A stretch of 64,000 nt of DNA from Cellulomonas humilata. Its GTDB lineage: Bacteria > Actinomycetota > Actinomycetes > Actinomycetales > Cellulomonadaceae. The position numbers and the translations under genes are program-made. The notes beneath the pieces were generated by a model. It did no database searches and had not been told where the DNA came from. It saw only the letters and a list, made by a program, of their open reading frames with translations. Shown here piece by piece: positions 27,016 through 38,810 of the stretch (position 1 is the first letter of the stretch; each line of letters starts with the position of its first letter). The DNA is taken from NCBI RefSeq assembly GCF_013359775.1, contig NZ_JABMCI010000060.1:186001-250000 (forward strand). The letters run 5' to 3'.

Positions 27016-28302
27016 GTGGCGACCGACCAGGAGCCTGTGGACCAGGACCCGTTCCGGGTCCCCGTCCTGGACCTGCTGCGGCTCGCCGTGCCCGCGGCGG
27101 TCGTCGGCATCGGCTGCGCGCTCACGCTCTACGCGCTCAGCCGGCTGGCCGGACTGCTCGAGGGCTGGATCTGGGACGACCTCAGCGCGGCGCTCGGCGT
27201 GGACCGGAACTCAGCGCTCTGGATCATCGGGGTGCTCACCGCGACCGGGCTGCTCATCGGGCTCGTCGTCCGGTACGTGCCGGGGCACGCGGGTCCGGAC
27301 CCGGCGACACAGGAGCTGGTCGCCGCGCCGCTGGGTCTGCGCGTGCTGCCGGGGCTGGCGCTCGCCCTGGTGCTCATGCTCGCGGGCGGCGTGAGCCTCG
27401 GGCCGGAGAACCCGATCATCGGGATCAACGTGGGACTGGCGGTCGCCCTCGGGCTGCGCTTCCTACCGAAGGTCAAGGCGAACGTGTGGCTGGCCATCGC
27501 GGTGTCCGGCACGATCGGCGCGATGTTCGGCACGCCCGTCGCGGCCGCGCTGCTGCTCTCGGAGCTCGATGCGGGCGACCGTCGGATCCCACTGTGGGAC
27601 CGGCTGTTCGCGCCGCTCGTCGCGGCGACCGCCGGGGCGCTCACCATGCTGCAGCTGGAGGACCTGGACCTGTCCGTGCAGGTCCCCGCGTACACCTACG
27701 GCGGGCTGGAGGACCTGGGCTATGCGATCGCCATCGCCGTCGGCGCCGCCGCGGTGGGCCTCGTCGCCGTGTACCTGTTCGTGCCGATGCACCGGCTGTT
27801 CCAGCGGATCGGCCACCCGGTGCTCATGCTCACGGCCGGGGGCCTGCTGCTGGGCCTGCTCGGCGCGCTCGGCGGAGAGGTGACCCTGTTCAAGGGGCTG
27901 TCGCAGATGCAGGAGCTGCCCGGGCTGGCCGCCACGACGACCGCCCTCGGGTTCCTGGCCATGGCCGGCATCAAGCTGGCCGCCCTGCTCGTGGCCGCCA
28001 CCTCCGGGTTCCGCGGCGGACGCATCTTCCCGGCGCTGTTCGTCGGCGTGGCGCTCGGGTTCGCGGTGCACTCGGCGTGGGACGCCGTGCCCCTGGCGCT
28101 CGCGGTCGGGGCGGCCGTGGTCGGGATCGTCGTCGCGGCCACGCGCAACGGCTGGCTCAGCCTGTTCATGGCGGTCGCCGTGGTGCCGCAGGTGTCGCTG
28201 CTGGTCGGGTTGGTGCTCGCCACGCTCGCGGCCTGGCTGGTGGTCACCAACCGGCCGCCGCTGCTGGACCCGGTCAGCCCAGACGCGCGTCCAGGAAGCT
28301 GA
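27016..28302 (+). CDS. ClC-family chloride channel/antiporter-like protein
   Basis: 428 residues with about 10-12 helices. GVSLGPENPIIG corresponds to the second selectivity-filter motif (GREGP) and GFRGGRIFPALFVG to the third (GxFxP) of ClC proteins. The first, GSGIP, is not obvious near the N-terminus, so this belongs to the shorter 'ion channel protein' subgroup. The GTG at 27016 lies 1 bp after the CDF stop. The last 29 bp overlap the convergent hydrolase gene. Confidence 0.85.
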   Translation: MATDQEPVDQDPFRVPVLDLLRLAVPAAVVGIGCALTLYALSRLAGLLEGWIWDDLSAALGVDRNSALWIIGVLTATGLLIGLVVRYVPGHAGPDPATQELVAAPLGLRVLPGLALALVLMLAGGVSLGPENPIIGINVGLAVALGLRFLPKVKANVWLAIAVSGTIGAMFGTPVAAALLLSELDAGDRRIPLWDRLFAPLVAATAGALTMLQLEDLDLSVQVPAYTYGGLEDLGYAIAIAVGAAAVGLVAVYLFVPMHRLFQRIGHPVLMLTAGGLLLGLLGALGGEVTLFKGLSQMQELPGLAATTTALGFLAMAGIKLAALLVAATSGFRGGRIFPALFVGVALGFAVHSAWDAVPLALAVGAAVVGIVVAATRNGWLSLFMAVAVVPQVSLLVGLVLATLAAWLVVTNRPPLLDPVSPDARPGS

Positions 28303-29206
28303 GCACCTCGGCGACGTAGGTGTCGCGGGCGGGTGCGGGGGACAGGGCCAGGTCGTGGGTGCCGCCGGGGACCTCGACGTAGGTGACGTCCGGGCCGAGG
28401 TTCGGGGCGAGGCGCTTCATGTCCGCGACGTCCAGCACCGAGTCGGTGGTCAGCAGGGCGTCGTGCCAGACGTCGTCCGGGCCGGACGCGTCGGACGCCA
28501 GCACCAGCACGGGGACGTCGATGTCCAGCCCGCGGGCGACGCGCGCGTGGCCGCGGCGCACGGTGCGGCCGAACCCGGCGCGCGCGGGGAACCCGTCGAG
28601 CGGCTTCCACGCGAGGTCGTAGGACCACTCGCCGCCGGTGCCCTCGTGCAGCGCTCGGCCGTAGTACGGACCGATCCCGTCGACGACGAGGTCGGGGGCG
28701 ACCTTCCCGACGCCGTCCAGCACGCGCGTGACCACCGTGCGCTTGAACCAGGAGCCGCGCAGGTCGAGCCATGGGCTGTTCAGCACGAGCGCGTCGATGA
28801 GGTGCTCCCCGCGGCGGGAGTCGGCCCACAGGGACGTGACGAGCCCGCCCATCGAGTGGCCGAGCAGGACGACCTCGTCGTGGTCGGCGCGGATGATCCG
28901 GATCGCGGTGTCGATCTCCTCGGCGAACGCGCCCAGGTCGGTGACGTGGTTGGGCGGCCGACCGTCGCGGATGGACCGGCCGTAGTCGCGCAGGTCGAGC
29001 GCATAGACGTCGTACCCGCGGGCGGCCATCGCGTCGGCGAACTGGGTCTGGAAGAAGTAGTCGACGAACCCGTGCACGTAGAGCAGGGCGCGCCGGCTGG
29101 GTGAGCCGGTGCGATGGACCAGGGTGGCGACGGGGTCAGGGGTCCGGCCGTCGGGGCGCAGGGTCAGCGTCTGCGCGGTCCAGCCCGGGAGCACGTCATC
29201 GTCCAT
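28274..29206 (-). CDS. Alpha/beta hydrolase (serine aminopeptidase S33/lysophospholipase-like)
   Basis: 310 residues. [16 protein letters not shown] supplies the oxyanion hole, GHSMGG holds the nucleophile Ser, and [11 protein letters not shown] near the end holds the catalytic His. An Asp acid is likely in [11 protein letters not shown]. This is the monoglyceride-lipase-like group; substrates are not predictable. ATG at 29206 chosen over an upstream in-frame start at 29305, which would intrude into the clpB control region. Divergent from clpB and convergent, with 29 bp overlap, with the ClC gene. Confidence 0.88.
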   Translation of the reverse strand: MDDDVLPGWTAQTLTLRPDGRTPDPVATLVHRTGSPSRRALLYVHGFVDYFFQTQFADAMAARGYDVYALDLRDYGRSIRDGRPPNHVTDLGAFAEEIDTAIRIIRADHDEVVLLGHSMGGLVTSLWADSRRGEHLIDALVLNSPWLDLRGSWFKRTVVTRVLDGVGKVAPDLVVDGIGPYYGRALHEGTGGEWSYDLAWKPLDGFPARAGFGRTVRRGHARVARGLDIDVPVLVLASDASGPDDVWHDALLTTDSVLDVADMKRLAPNLGPDVTYVEVPGGTHDLALSPAPARDTYVAEVLSFLDARLG

Positions 29207-29249
29207 GGCGTGATCGTGCCACGCGCGGTCGTCCCGGGTGGCTCGCAGA

Positions 29250-29270
29250 CTTGAGCGGAATAGACTCAAC
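29250..29270. promoter_or_regulatory. HAIR box (HspR operator) upstream of clpB
   Basis: CTTGAGC-N7-ACTCAAC (29250-29256 and 29264-29270) matches the HspR-associated inverted repeat CTTGAGT-N7-ACTCAAG at 12 of 14 bases with the exact spacing. It lies 47 bp before the clpB GTG. HspR is a MerR-type heat-shock repressor working with DnaK; its gene is not in this window. Confidence 0.85.
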
Positions 29271-29316
29271 TCTGGCCGCGGTTGCGAAGAGCAGACTCGA
29301 CACACAAGGAGGTCAC

Positions 29317-31938
<2,622 letters not shown>

Positions 31939-31939
31939 C

Positions 31940-31988
31940 CTCGTGTGAAGACTTCGTTGCGCTGGACGCGACGAAGTCTTCACACGAG
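31940..31988. terminator. Bidirectional long-stem terminator between clpB and GH3 gene
   Basis: 22-bp arms at 31940-31961 and 31967-31988 pair with one G-T wobble and a 5-nt loop. It starts 2 bp after the clpB stop and ends 8 bp before the end of the convergent GH3 gene, so it serves both. Confidence 0.85.
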
Positions 31989-31995
31989 TGCGGCT

Positions 31996-33705
31996 TCAGA
32001 CGGTGAGGCCGTGGCCGAACCGGAAGAGCGGGTCGGCGGTGTCGAACGGGACGTCCTCGCGGGACGCCTCGACGGCGGCCATCGACCGGGGCAGGTCGAA
32101 CGGGAGCCTCCCGCGCGCGGCCCCGCGGAGCGCGTCCAGCAGCGGACCGGTCCCGGCGCCGAAGTTCACGACGACCGCCGCGGCCCCCTCCACCAGCGGC
32201 GTGAGGATCGCCGGCCGGTCCAGGTAGACGTCGAGGATGGTCGGCACCTGCGCGCTGATCGCGTTGACGCGCTCGATCTCGGCGGCCGGGAAGTCCAGTG
32301 AGCCGGCGTGGAAGAACGACTCGAACCCGGGACCGCGCTGCTCGTAGGGCGCCTGGAGCCGCAGGATCGCGACGTCGGCGTCGGCCGGGTCGTGCACGGT
32401 GCCCTCGAACCCCTCGGCGTAGATCCGCAGGCCGGGGGCCAGAGGCAGGATGCCGTCGTTGGTCAGGACGGTCACCGCCGCGGCCTGGGCCGAGACGCCG
32501 GCGGCGCGGAACTCGTCCGAACCGACGATCGCAGCCGCCGCGTCGACATCCACGTACCGCCGCTCGTCGAACAGGCCCAGCAGGAACTTCTCCCGGAGCA
32601 GCCGGCGCACCGAGGCGTCGACGCGCTCCTGCGTGATCCGGCCCTGCTGCACGAGCGACACCACGACCTCCGGGCATGCCTCGCCGCCCAGCTGGTCGCC
32701 GCCGGCGTCGAGGATGAGCGCCACGCGGTCCTCGACCGACAGGTGCTCGACGCCCCACGCCCGCGCGGGGAACGGCTGCCCGAACGCCTCGGCGTCGGTC
32801 ACCAGACCCCAGTCGGTGCAGATGATCCCGTCGAAGCCGAGGTCGTCCCGGAGCAGGTCGAGCACCGGCTTGTTGAAGCCGAACCCGACCTCGGGGATGC
32901 CCTCCAGCCCGACCGGCATGCCGTAGTACGGCATCATCTGCCGCGTCCCTGCTGCCAGGAGCGCCTTGAACGGCTCGAGGTGCTCGGCGAACCGCCCGCC
33001 GGGGTACACCTGCTCGCGTCCGTAGGCGAAGTGCGGGTCCTCGCCGTCCTTCTGCGGCCCACCGCCGGGGAAGTGCTTGGTCATCGTCGACACGCTGTCC
33101 GCGCCGAACACCGGACCCTGGAACCCGCGCACGTACGCGGCTCCCATCTGCCCGGTCAGGGTCGCGTCCTCGCCGAACGTGCCGTTGGCTCGCGCCCAGC
33201 GGGGTTCGGTGGCCAGGTCGACCTGGGGGTGCAGGGCGGTGCGCAGACCGACCGCGAGGTACTCCTGGCGCGCGATGTCCGCGTGCTGTTCCATGAGCGC
33301 CACGTCGCGCGTCGCCGCCAGCCCGAGCGTCTCCGGCCACTGCGAGAACGGGCCCGAGAGCAGGGCGGTCCCGGGGTTGTCCGTGAACCCGTGCCGGGGG
33401 TCGGTGGCGATCGTCGCCGGGATGCCGAGCCGCGTCTCGTGGCACAGCGCCTGGAGGCGGTTGTGCCACTCGGCGATCTCGCGGGCGTCGCCGGGGACGC
33501 CCAGCAGGTTCCAGTGCGTCATGTGCTTGCCGAGGACGTACTCCTTGGCGGACGGCAGGCCGAACACCGCGTCGCTCTCGTCCAGCGGACCGCTGGTGAT
33601 CATGTGCTGGAACAGCTGGCCGGCCTTCTCCTCGAGCGTCATCCGCCCGAGCAGGTCGTCGACGCGCTCGTCGACGGGGCGCGTCGGGTCCTCGTACTCG
33701 CGCAT
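31996..33705 (-). CDS. Glycoside hydrolase family 3 protein
   Basis: 569 residues. The N-terminal TIM barrel has the expected RLGIPATIATDPRHGFT, TKHFPGGGPQKDG and GFDGIICTDWG; the Asp of TDW is the nucleophile. A second alpha/beta domain follows, but there is no fibronectin-III-like end as in the larger GH3 enzyme at 36.5-38.8 kb. No signal peptide, so it probably acts on imported oligosaccharides. The frame is open far upstream through the MFS gene, but the ATG at 33705 starts the conserved part and shares one base with the MFS stop (TGATG). It is the second gene of an MFS-GH3 operon under the TetR-type operators. Confidence 0.92.
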   Translation of the reverse strand: MREYEDPTRPVDERVDDLLGRMTLEEKAGQLFQHMITSGPLDESDAVFGLPSAKEYVLGKHMTHWNLLGVPGDAREIAEWHNRLQALCHETRLGIPATIATDPRHGFTDNPGTALLSGPFSQWPETLGLAATRDVALMEQHADIARQEYLAVGLRTALHPQVDLATEPRWARANGTFGEDATLTGQMGAAYVRGFQGPVFGADSVSTMTKHFPGGGPQKDGEDPHFAYGREQVYPGGRFAEHLEPFKALLAAGTRQMMPYYGMPVGLEGIPEVGFGFNKPVLDLLRDDLGFDGIICTDWGLVTDAEAFGQPFPARAWGVEHLSVEDRVALILDAGGDQLGGEACPEVVVSLVQQGRITQERVDASVRRLLREKFLLGLFDERRYVDVDAAAAIVGSDEFRAAGVSAQAAAVTVLTNDGILPLAPGLRIYAEGFEGTVHDPADADVAILRLQAPYEQRGPGFESFFHAGSLDFPAAEIERVNAISAQVPTILDVYLDRPAILTPLVEGAAAVVVNFGAGTGPLLDALRGAARGRLPFDLPRSMAAVEASREDVPFDTADPLFRFGHGLTV

Positions 33706-34994
33706 CAGCGGACGCCCTTGATCTTGTAGACCAGCGCGGCGCCGGCCAGCGCGACGAGCGCGCCGAACAGGTACCAGGTGGGGTACTGCCCGATCGGCAG
33801 GTGGGCGCCGACGGCGAGGATCGCCGGGGCCATCGCGGGGGCGAGCGACTGCGGCAGGGCGTTGGCGATGTTGAGCACGCCGAGGTCCTTGGCGGTGTCG
33901 TCCTTGCTGGGCAGCACCTGCGTGGCCAGCGCGATGTCGACGGAGAAGAAGGCGCCGGCGCCGAGCCCGATGATGGCCTGCCCGACGACGACCATCGCAA
34001 TCGACGGCGCGAACGCGAGCACCACCAGGCCGACCGCCATGATCGCCCCGGCGGTTGCGACGAACGGGCGGCGCTTGCCGAACCGGTCGGACAGGATGCC
34101 GCCGATGGGGCTGGAGATCACCATGCCGATCACCGAGGCGAACGTCGCCGTGAGGATGACGCCCGTGGCGTCCTGCTCGGACAGCTCGAACCGGCCGATC
34201 AGGTAGTACGGCAGGAACGTCGCGATGCCCGCGTAGCCGAACATCACCATGAACTTGGTCAGCCAGGTCCAGCCGAAGTCGGGGTGCTTGCGGGGGTTGA
34301 AGACGAACGAGCCGAAGAACTGCCCGGCGGTGAACCTCTGTGCGGGCGCCTCGTGCAGCCGTCGGTCGCGCAGCACGGCGGCGAGCAGGAGCGAGAAGAG
34401 CAGGCCGAGGGCGGCCGGGACCAGGAACCGGGTGGCGTCGGCGGAGATCCGGTTGACGATCACGCTGCCGAGCAGGATGGCCAGCGGCAGCGCCATGCCG
34501 ACCAGGCCGGACACCTTGCCGCGGCGCTCGACGGGCACCTGGTCCGGAATGGTCGCGTTGGCGGCGGCGAGCACGGCGTTGAACCCGGCCTGGGCCACGC
34601 ACCAGCCGACCAGCACGAGCGCGACCGACTGGGCGGTGCCGACGACCACGAGGGCCGCGGTGCCGACGAGCGCGCCGCCGATGATCCACGGCCGACGCAT
34701 GCCGAGCCGGCTGGTGGTGCGGTCCGACAGGCGACCGGCCAGCGGGTTGCAGATCAGGGCAAACAGCGCGCCGATGCCCATGACCATGCCGAGGGTGGCC
34801 GGTGCCGCTTCGGCGCCGACGAGGTGGTCGATCTTGAACGCCATGGACACCATCACCGGCGTCAGCAGGGCGACGTAGACGCCCAGGTTGGCGAAGCTGA
34901 GGGCGGGCAGGTAGCTCCGCGGCTCGCGTGCGGTCGTGCTCGGTGCCGGGGGCGCCGCGCTCGTGAGCGGGGCCTGGGGCTGCGAGAGGGCCAT
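33705..34994 (-). CDS. MFS transporter, GPH/oligosaccharide type
   Basis: 429 residues with 12 membrane spans. The loop after span 2 reads GRLSDRTTSRLGMRRPW, typical of the glycoside-pentoside-hexuronide/SUC-like group, with a second copy GILSDRFGKRRPF after span 8. The coupling to a GH3 glycosidase suggests uptake of a glycoside or oligosaccharide in symport. ATG at 34994 preceded by AGGAG; upstream of it lie three operator copies. An upstream in-frame start at 35045 would fall inside the operators and is rejected. Confidence 0.92.
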   Translation of the reverse strand: MALSQPQAPLTSAAPPAPSTTAREPRSYLPALSFANLGVYVALLTPVMVSMAFKIDHLVGAEAAPATLGMVMGIGALFALICNPLAGRLSDRTTSRLGMRRPWIIGGALVGTAALVVVGTAQSVALVLVGWCVAQAGFNAVLAAANATIPDQVPVERRGKVSGLVGMALPLAILLGSVIVNRISADATRFLVPAALGLLFSLLLAAVLRDRRLHEAPAQRFTAGQFFGSFVFNPRKHPDFGWTWLTKFMVMFGYAGIATFLPYYLIGRFELSEQDATGVILTATFASVIGMVISSPIGGILSDRFGKRRPFVATAGAIMAVGLVVLAFAPSIAMVVVGQAIIGLGAGAFFSVDIALATQVLPSKDDTAKDLGVLNIANALPQSLAPAMAPAILAVGAHLPIGQYPTWYLFGALVALAGAALVYKIKGVR

Positions 34995-35034
34995 GTCGAC
35001 TCCTGTGTCTGACAGCGGGCCGGACCGTCTTTGA

Positions 35035-35078
35035 ATCCCGACCACATGGTAAGCAGGAAGTTACCACGTGGTCGGGAT
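35035..35078. promoter_or_regulatory. Double TetR-type operator in MFS/tetR intergenic region
   Basis: Two 18-bp arms (35035-35052 and 35061-35078) are inverted copies with a single mismatch and an 8-bp spacer. Each arm contains a near-palindromic core, GACCACATGGTAAG and TTACCACGTGGTC. The core equals the perfect palindrome found upstream of the second GH3 gene. The position, 41-84 bp upstream of the MFS ATG and 61-104 bp upstream of the tetR ATG, fits repression of both directions. Confidence 0.85.
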
Positions 35079-35093
35079 TGGTGGAAGTGGCCT

Positions 35094-35108
35094 CTTACCA
35101 TCTGGTCG
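35094..35108. promoter_or_regulatory. Third operator copy, close to tetR start
   Basis: CTTACCATCTGGTCG resembles the other copies (core TTACCANNTGGT). It sits 31-45 bp upstream of the tetR ATG, a position suited to autoregulation. Confidence 0.75.
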
Positions 35109-35138
35109 GAATTGGCGTCTGCGTGACATCCTGGCGCC

Positions 35139-35762
35139 ATGACGACGCAGGCTCCTGTCTCGACCGCGCGCTCCGCCGGCTATGCCAAGGGCCGCGCCAC
35201 CCGCGAGGAGATCCTCGACGCGGCGATGCTGCTGTTCGGCGAGGTCGGCTACCACACGGCCTCCTTGCGCGAGGTGGCCTCGCGCGTCGGCATCTCCCAC
35301 CCGGGCCTGCTGCACCACTTCTCCAGCAAGGCCGTGCTGCTCGCGGCGGTCCTCGCGCGTCGCGACGAGGTGGACGAGGCGGCGTTCCAGGCCGACCTCG
35401 ACGCGGGGCACGACTACTTCGAGGCCCTCGCGCTGCTCATCGAGCGCAACGCGGCCCGCCCCGGGATCGTCGAGCTGTTCGCGACCCTGTCCGCGGAGGC
35501 CACCTCGCCCGAGCACCCGGGGCACGCGTTCTTCCAGGAGCGCTACCGCACGGTCGTCGAGTTGACGACGGCCGAGTTCGAGCGTCGCCGCGACGAGGGT
35601 CGGCTGCGACCGGGCATCGACCCGCACACCGCCGCCCGGCTCGCCGTCGCGGTGATGGACGGCATGCAGATCCAGTGGTTGCTCGCCGCCGACACCCCCG
35701 ACGACCGTCCCGACATGGCGGCCGCCCTGCGCGCCCAGTTCGCGGCGCTCCTGACCGACTGA
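35139..35762 (+). CDS. TetR family transcriptional regulator (probable glycoside-use repressor)
   Basis: 207 residues. The HTH is at about 20-68: REEILDAAMLLFGEVGYHTA, then LREVASRVGISHPGLLHHF, and a larger ligand-binding C-terminal domain follows with AVAVMDGMQIQWLL near the end. TetR control of GH3/MFS genes is less common than LacI control in this group. Repeated operators at its own promoter, the MFS-GH3 promoter and the second GH3 promoter point to a local regulon. The inducer is probably a glycoside breakdown product. Confidence 0.93.
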   Translation: MTTQAPVSTARSAGYAKGRATREEILDAAMLLFGEVGYHTASLREVASRVGISHPGLLHHFSSKAVLLAAVLARRDEVDEAAFQADLDAGHDYFEALALLIERNAARPGIVELFATLSAEATSPEHPGHAFFQERYRTVVELTTAEFERRRDEGRLRPGIDPHTAARLAVAVMDGMQIQWLLAADTPDDRPDMAAALRAQFAALLTD

Positions 35763-35768
35763 GCTACG

Positions 35769-35836
35769 CGAGTTCGTGAGTTCGCGTCGACTTCGTGAGC
35801 TGCAACGCCCGAACTCGACGCGAACTCACGAACTCG
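35769..35836. terminator. Bidirectional long-stem terminator after tetR
   Basis: 27-bp arms at 35769-35795 and 35810-35836 are complementary with one mismatch. It lies 6 bp after the tetR stop and 19 bp before the end of the convergent SMI1-like gene. Confidence 0.85.
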
Positions 35837-35855
35837 GCGCCTGCGGGGTGGCTCG

Positions 35856-36419
35856 TCAGAGGTCGGCCGGGTCGACGCCGTCCACCAGGTCCGACCAGAA
35901 CGGGACCCGGAGCGTCGCGTCCGGGAGTGGGACCGGCGACGACCGGCCGAGGAGCTCGCGCTCCAGGTAGTCCGCGAGGTCGGAGCCGTAGTGGATGACG
36001 TCCGTCTGGTAAATCGAGAAGACCGGCGTTCCCGGCGCCGCGGGAGCGCCCGGCAGGTACCGGTGGGAGTACACGGGGATCATCGTCGGGACCGCGGCGA
36101 GGTGCGTGCGGGCCGCCGACTCGCGCTCGTCGACCGGACGCGGACCCCACGATGCCGGCCAGAAGTCGTTCTCGACGACGTCGACGACGACCCCGTCGAC
36201 CGGCCAGGCCAGCTGCTCGCGCAGGGACGACTCGTCCTCGTCGAGCCAGTCCGGCCAGCGGTCGCCGACCGGGACGGCGAGCGTCAGCAGCGCGCGGTGG
36301 TCGGCGCAGAACGTGAACCCGAACCGCCGCTCGACGTCGGCGACCTCGTCGGCGCTCAGCCCAGGGTCCAGCCAGACTCCGGCGGCGTCCAACCGTGCGA
36401 GCACCGCGTCCAGGTCCAT
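35856..36419 (-). CDS. SMI1/KNR4-like family protein
   Basis: 187 residues, soluble and acidic. The N-terminal part LDPGLSADEVADVERRFGFT followed by HRALLTLAVPVG is the fold signature of the SMI1/KNR4 (SUKH) superfamily, and a conserved Trp-rich middle (DWLDEDESSLREQLAWPV) follows. SUKH proteins are often immunity proteins of contact-dependent toxins, but no toxin gene is nearby. ATG at 36419 begins the conserved sequence. It stands alone between two hairpins. Confidence 0.7.
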   Translation of the reverse strand: MDLDAVLARLDAAGVWLDPGLSADEVADVERRFGFTFCADHRALLTLAVPVGDRWPDWLDEDESSLREQLAWPVDGVVVDVVENDFWPASWGPRPVDERESAARTHLAAVPTMIPVYSHRYLPGAPAAPGTPVFSIYQTDVIHYGSDLADYLERELLGRSSPVPLPDATLRVPFWSDLVDGVDPADL

Positions 36420-36465
36420 CGCACGAGTGTCCCAGGTCGACCCCGAGCGACGAGAGCGGCAGTCC

Positions 36466-36503
36466 GCGACGAGCGCGGCAGTCCCGACTGCCGCGCTCGT
36501 CGC
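36466..36503 (-). terminator. Hairpin terminator of the large GH3 gene
   Basis: Perfect 18-bp arms GCGACGAGCGCGGCAGTC (36466-36483) and its complement (36486-36503) lie 20 bp beyond the GH3 stop. A near-copy of the left arm occurs directly upstream at about 36447-36465, so this is a small tandem repeat as well. Confidence 0.8.
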
Positions 36504-36523
36504 AGAGTGCCGATCTCGAGCGG

Positions 36524-38761
36524 TCAGCCGGCGGCGACCTTGGCCACCAGCGTGTCCAGCGTCTCGCGGTCGAAGCCCGAGAGGCCGAAGTCGGCGATCA
36601 CCTTGGCCGGCATCTGCTGGATCATCGCCTGCATCGTCTCGTCGAGCGGGCCCAGGTCGGCCGGCGGTACCAGCGCAGCAGACAGCAGCGGACCGCCGAC
36701 CGGGTGCGCCAGCCACTCCTCGATCGTGGACATCGGCGTGAGCTCGCCCCAGAGCGGCTCGCCCTCGATCTCCAGCGACACCGAGCCGCGCAGGTCACGC
36801 GACGACGCGCCGACCTCGACGACGAACTCGCCGCCCTCGACCACCCAGCGGTGCAGGCCGGGGTGCCAGTACGACAGGTCGCGGGCGCCCAGGGTGAACG
36901 CCACCGCGCGGGACTCGCCCGGATCGAGCGCGACCTTGGCGAACGCCTTGAGCTCGCGCGTCGGACGCAGGACGGCGGCCTCGGGGTCGCGGACGTACAC
37001 CTGGACCACCTCGGCGCCGGCCACGGACCCGGTGTTGGTGATCGTGGCGGTCACGGTGACGTCGGTGCCGTCGGCGGTCGCCGTCACGTCGGAGTAGTCG
37101 AACGTCGTGTACGACAGCCCGTGACCGAACGCGTAGGCGACGTCCACCGCGCGGGTGTCGTACCAGCGGTAGCCCACCAGCACGCCCTCGCCGTAGCGGA
37201 CGACGCCTGCCTCGCCGGGGAAGTTGCCGAACGCGGGGGTGTCCTCGATGCGGTGGGGGATCGTCTCGGTGAGCTTGCCGGACGGGGAGCGGACGCCGAG
37301 CAGCAGGTCCGCGACGGCCGAGCCGCCCGCCTGCCCGCCGAGCCAGGTCTCCAGGATCGCCGGGGCGAGGTCGCGCCAGTCGGTCACGCTCACCGCGGAC
37401 CCGTTGGCCAGCACGACGACGACCCGCGGGTTGACCTCCGCGACCGCGCGCAGGACGGCCACCTGGTTGTCGGGGAGCCCGAGGCGGGGGCGGTCGTAGC
37501 CCTCGGACTCGTCGGGACCCGGCAGGCCGAGGAACGCCACGACGGTCTCCGCGCCGCGCGCCACCTCCACCGCTCCGGCGAGCAGGGCCGCGTCGTCACC
37601 GTCCGGGCCGCCCGCGATGGTGAAGCCCGGGGCGAACTCGAGCTCGCCGACCGCCCGCAGCGCGTCCAGGGGCGAGTCGAGCCGCGTCGGGTTGACCTGC
37701 GACGAGCCGGCGCCCTGGTAGCGGGGGGTGCGGGCGAACTCGCCGATCACCGCGACGCCCTCGGTCGAGGCCAGGGGCAGCAGTCCGCCGTCGTTCTTCA
37801 GCAGCACGGACCCGGCGGCCGCCGCCTCGCGGGCCAGCTCGTGGTGGGCGTCGACGTCGAACGAGTCGTCCGCCTCGATCCCGGGCAGCGACCTGGCGAT
37901 CAGGTCGAGCACCCGGCGCGCGGCCACGTCGAGCACGGCCTCGTCCAGCGAGCCGTCGCGCACGGCGGCCACGACCTCCTCGTCGGGACGGGGGCCGGCG
38001 GCGGGCATCTGGAGATCCAGGCCGGCGGCGAGCGCCGGGACGCGGTCGTGCACGGCGCCCCAGTCGGACACCACGAGCCCCTCGAACGCCCACTCGTCGC
38101 GCAGGATCTCGGTGAGCAGCCAGTGGTTCTCGGACGCGTACGTGCCGTTGACCTTGTTGTACGCGCACATCACGGTCCACGGCTGGGCGTTCTTCACCAC
38201 GCGCTCGAAGGCCGGCAGGTAGACCTCGCGCAGGGTGCGCTCGTCGACCTCGGCGGACACGCGCATGCGGTCCGACTCCTGGTTGTTGGCCGCGAAGTGC
38301 TTGAGCGACGTGCCGACGCCTTGGCTCTGGATGCCGCGGACGATCGCGGTGCCCAGCTCGCCGGCGACCACCGGGTCCTCCGAGACGTACTCGAAGTTGC
38401 GACCGCACAGCGGGGTCCGCTTGATGTTCACGCCGGGGCCCAGCAGCACGGCCACGTCGTTGGCGCGGGTCTCGCGGCCGAGCGCCTCGCCGACGCGGGT
38501 GACCAGCTCGACGTCCCACGACGAGCCCAGGGCGGCCGCGGTGGGGAAGCACGTGGCCGGGACGGAGTTCCCCAGCCCGAGGTGGTCGGCCTCCTCGGGC
38601 TGCTTGCGCAGGCCGTGCGGGCCGTCGGTGACCATGACCGCGGGGACGCCTGCGCGCTCGACGCCCTGCGTGTGCCAGAAGTCGGAGCCGGACGTCAGCG
38701 ACGCCTTCTCCTCCAGGGTCAGCTGAGCCAGGACGCGTTCGACGTCGAAGACCTGCGTCAT
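36524..38761 (-). CDS. Beta-glucosidase, glycoside hydrolase family 3
   Basis: 745 residues, full-length GH3. N-terminal barrel: LTSGSDFWHTQGVERAGVP, VTDGPHGLRKQ, RNFEYVSEDPVVAGEL and KHFAANNQESDR. Nucleophile Asp lies in GLVVSDWGAVHDR. The second alpha/beta sandwich contains a Ser/Thr-rich GAGSSQVNP loop, and residues of about 580-670 are the fibronectin-III-like domain (GDPG-type AVDVTVTATITNTG). No signal peptide, so it should hydrolyse cello-oligosaccharides or other beta-glucosides inside the cell. A perfect copy of the TetR operator is 50 bp upstream of its ATG, linking it to the MFS-GH3 operon. Confidence 0.95.
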   Translation of the reverse strand: MTQVFDVERVLAQLTLEEKASLTSGSDFWHTQGVERAGVPAVMVTDGPHGLRKQPEEADHLGLGNSVPATCFPTAAALGSSWDVELVTRVGEALGRETRANDVAVLLGPGVNIKRTPLCGRNFEYVSEDPVVAGELGTAIVRGIQSQGVGTSLKHFAANNQESDRMRVSAEVDERTLREVYLPAFERVVKNAQPWTVMCAYNKVNGTYASENHWLLTEILRDEWAFEGLVVSDWGAVHDRVPALAAGLDLQMPAAGPRPDEEVVAAVRDGSLDEAVLDVAARRVLDLIARSLPGIEADDSFDVDAHHELAREAAAAGSVLLKNDGGLLPLASTEGVAVIGEFARTPRYQGAGSSQVNPTRLDSPLDALRAVGELEFAPGFTIAGGPDGDDAALLAGAVEVARGAETVVAFLGLPGPDESEGYDRPRLGLPDNQVAVLRAVAEVNPRVVVVLANGSAVSVTDWRDLAPAILETWLGGQAGGSAVADLLLGVRSPSGKLTETIPHRIEDTPAFGNFPGEAGVVRYGEGVLVGYRWYDTRAVDVAYAFGHGLSYTTFDYSDVTATADGTDVTVTATITNTGSVAGAEVVQVYVRDPEAAVLRPTRELKAFAKVALDPGESRAVAFTLGARDLSYWHPGLHRWVVEGGEFVVEVGASSRDLRGSVSLEIEGEPLWGELTPMSTIEEWLAHPVGGPLLSAALVPPADLGPLDETMQAMIQQMPAKVIADFGLSGFDRETLDTLVAKVAAG

Positions 38762-38810
38762 CGCGGGGTACCTCCTCGTTGGGGTTCGTTGCCCGCCACC
38801 CTACCCCAAT

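Noticed and set aside
35856..36419. Immunity protein of a contact-dependent toxin system
   Set aside because: The SMI1-like fold allows this, but no toxin, secretion or polymorphic-toxin gene adjoins it.
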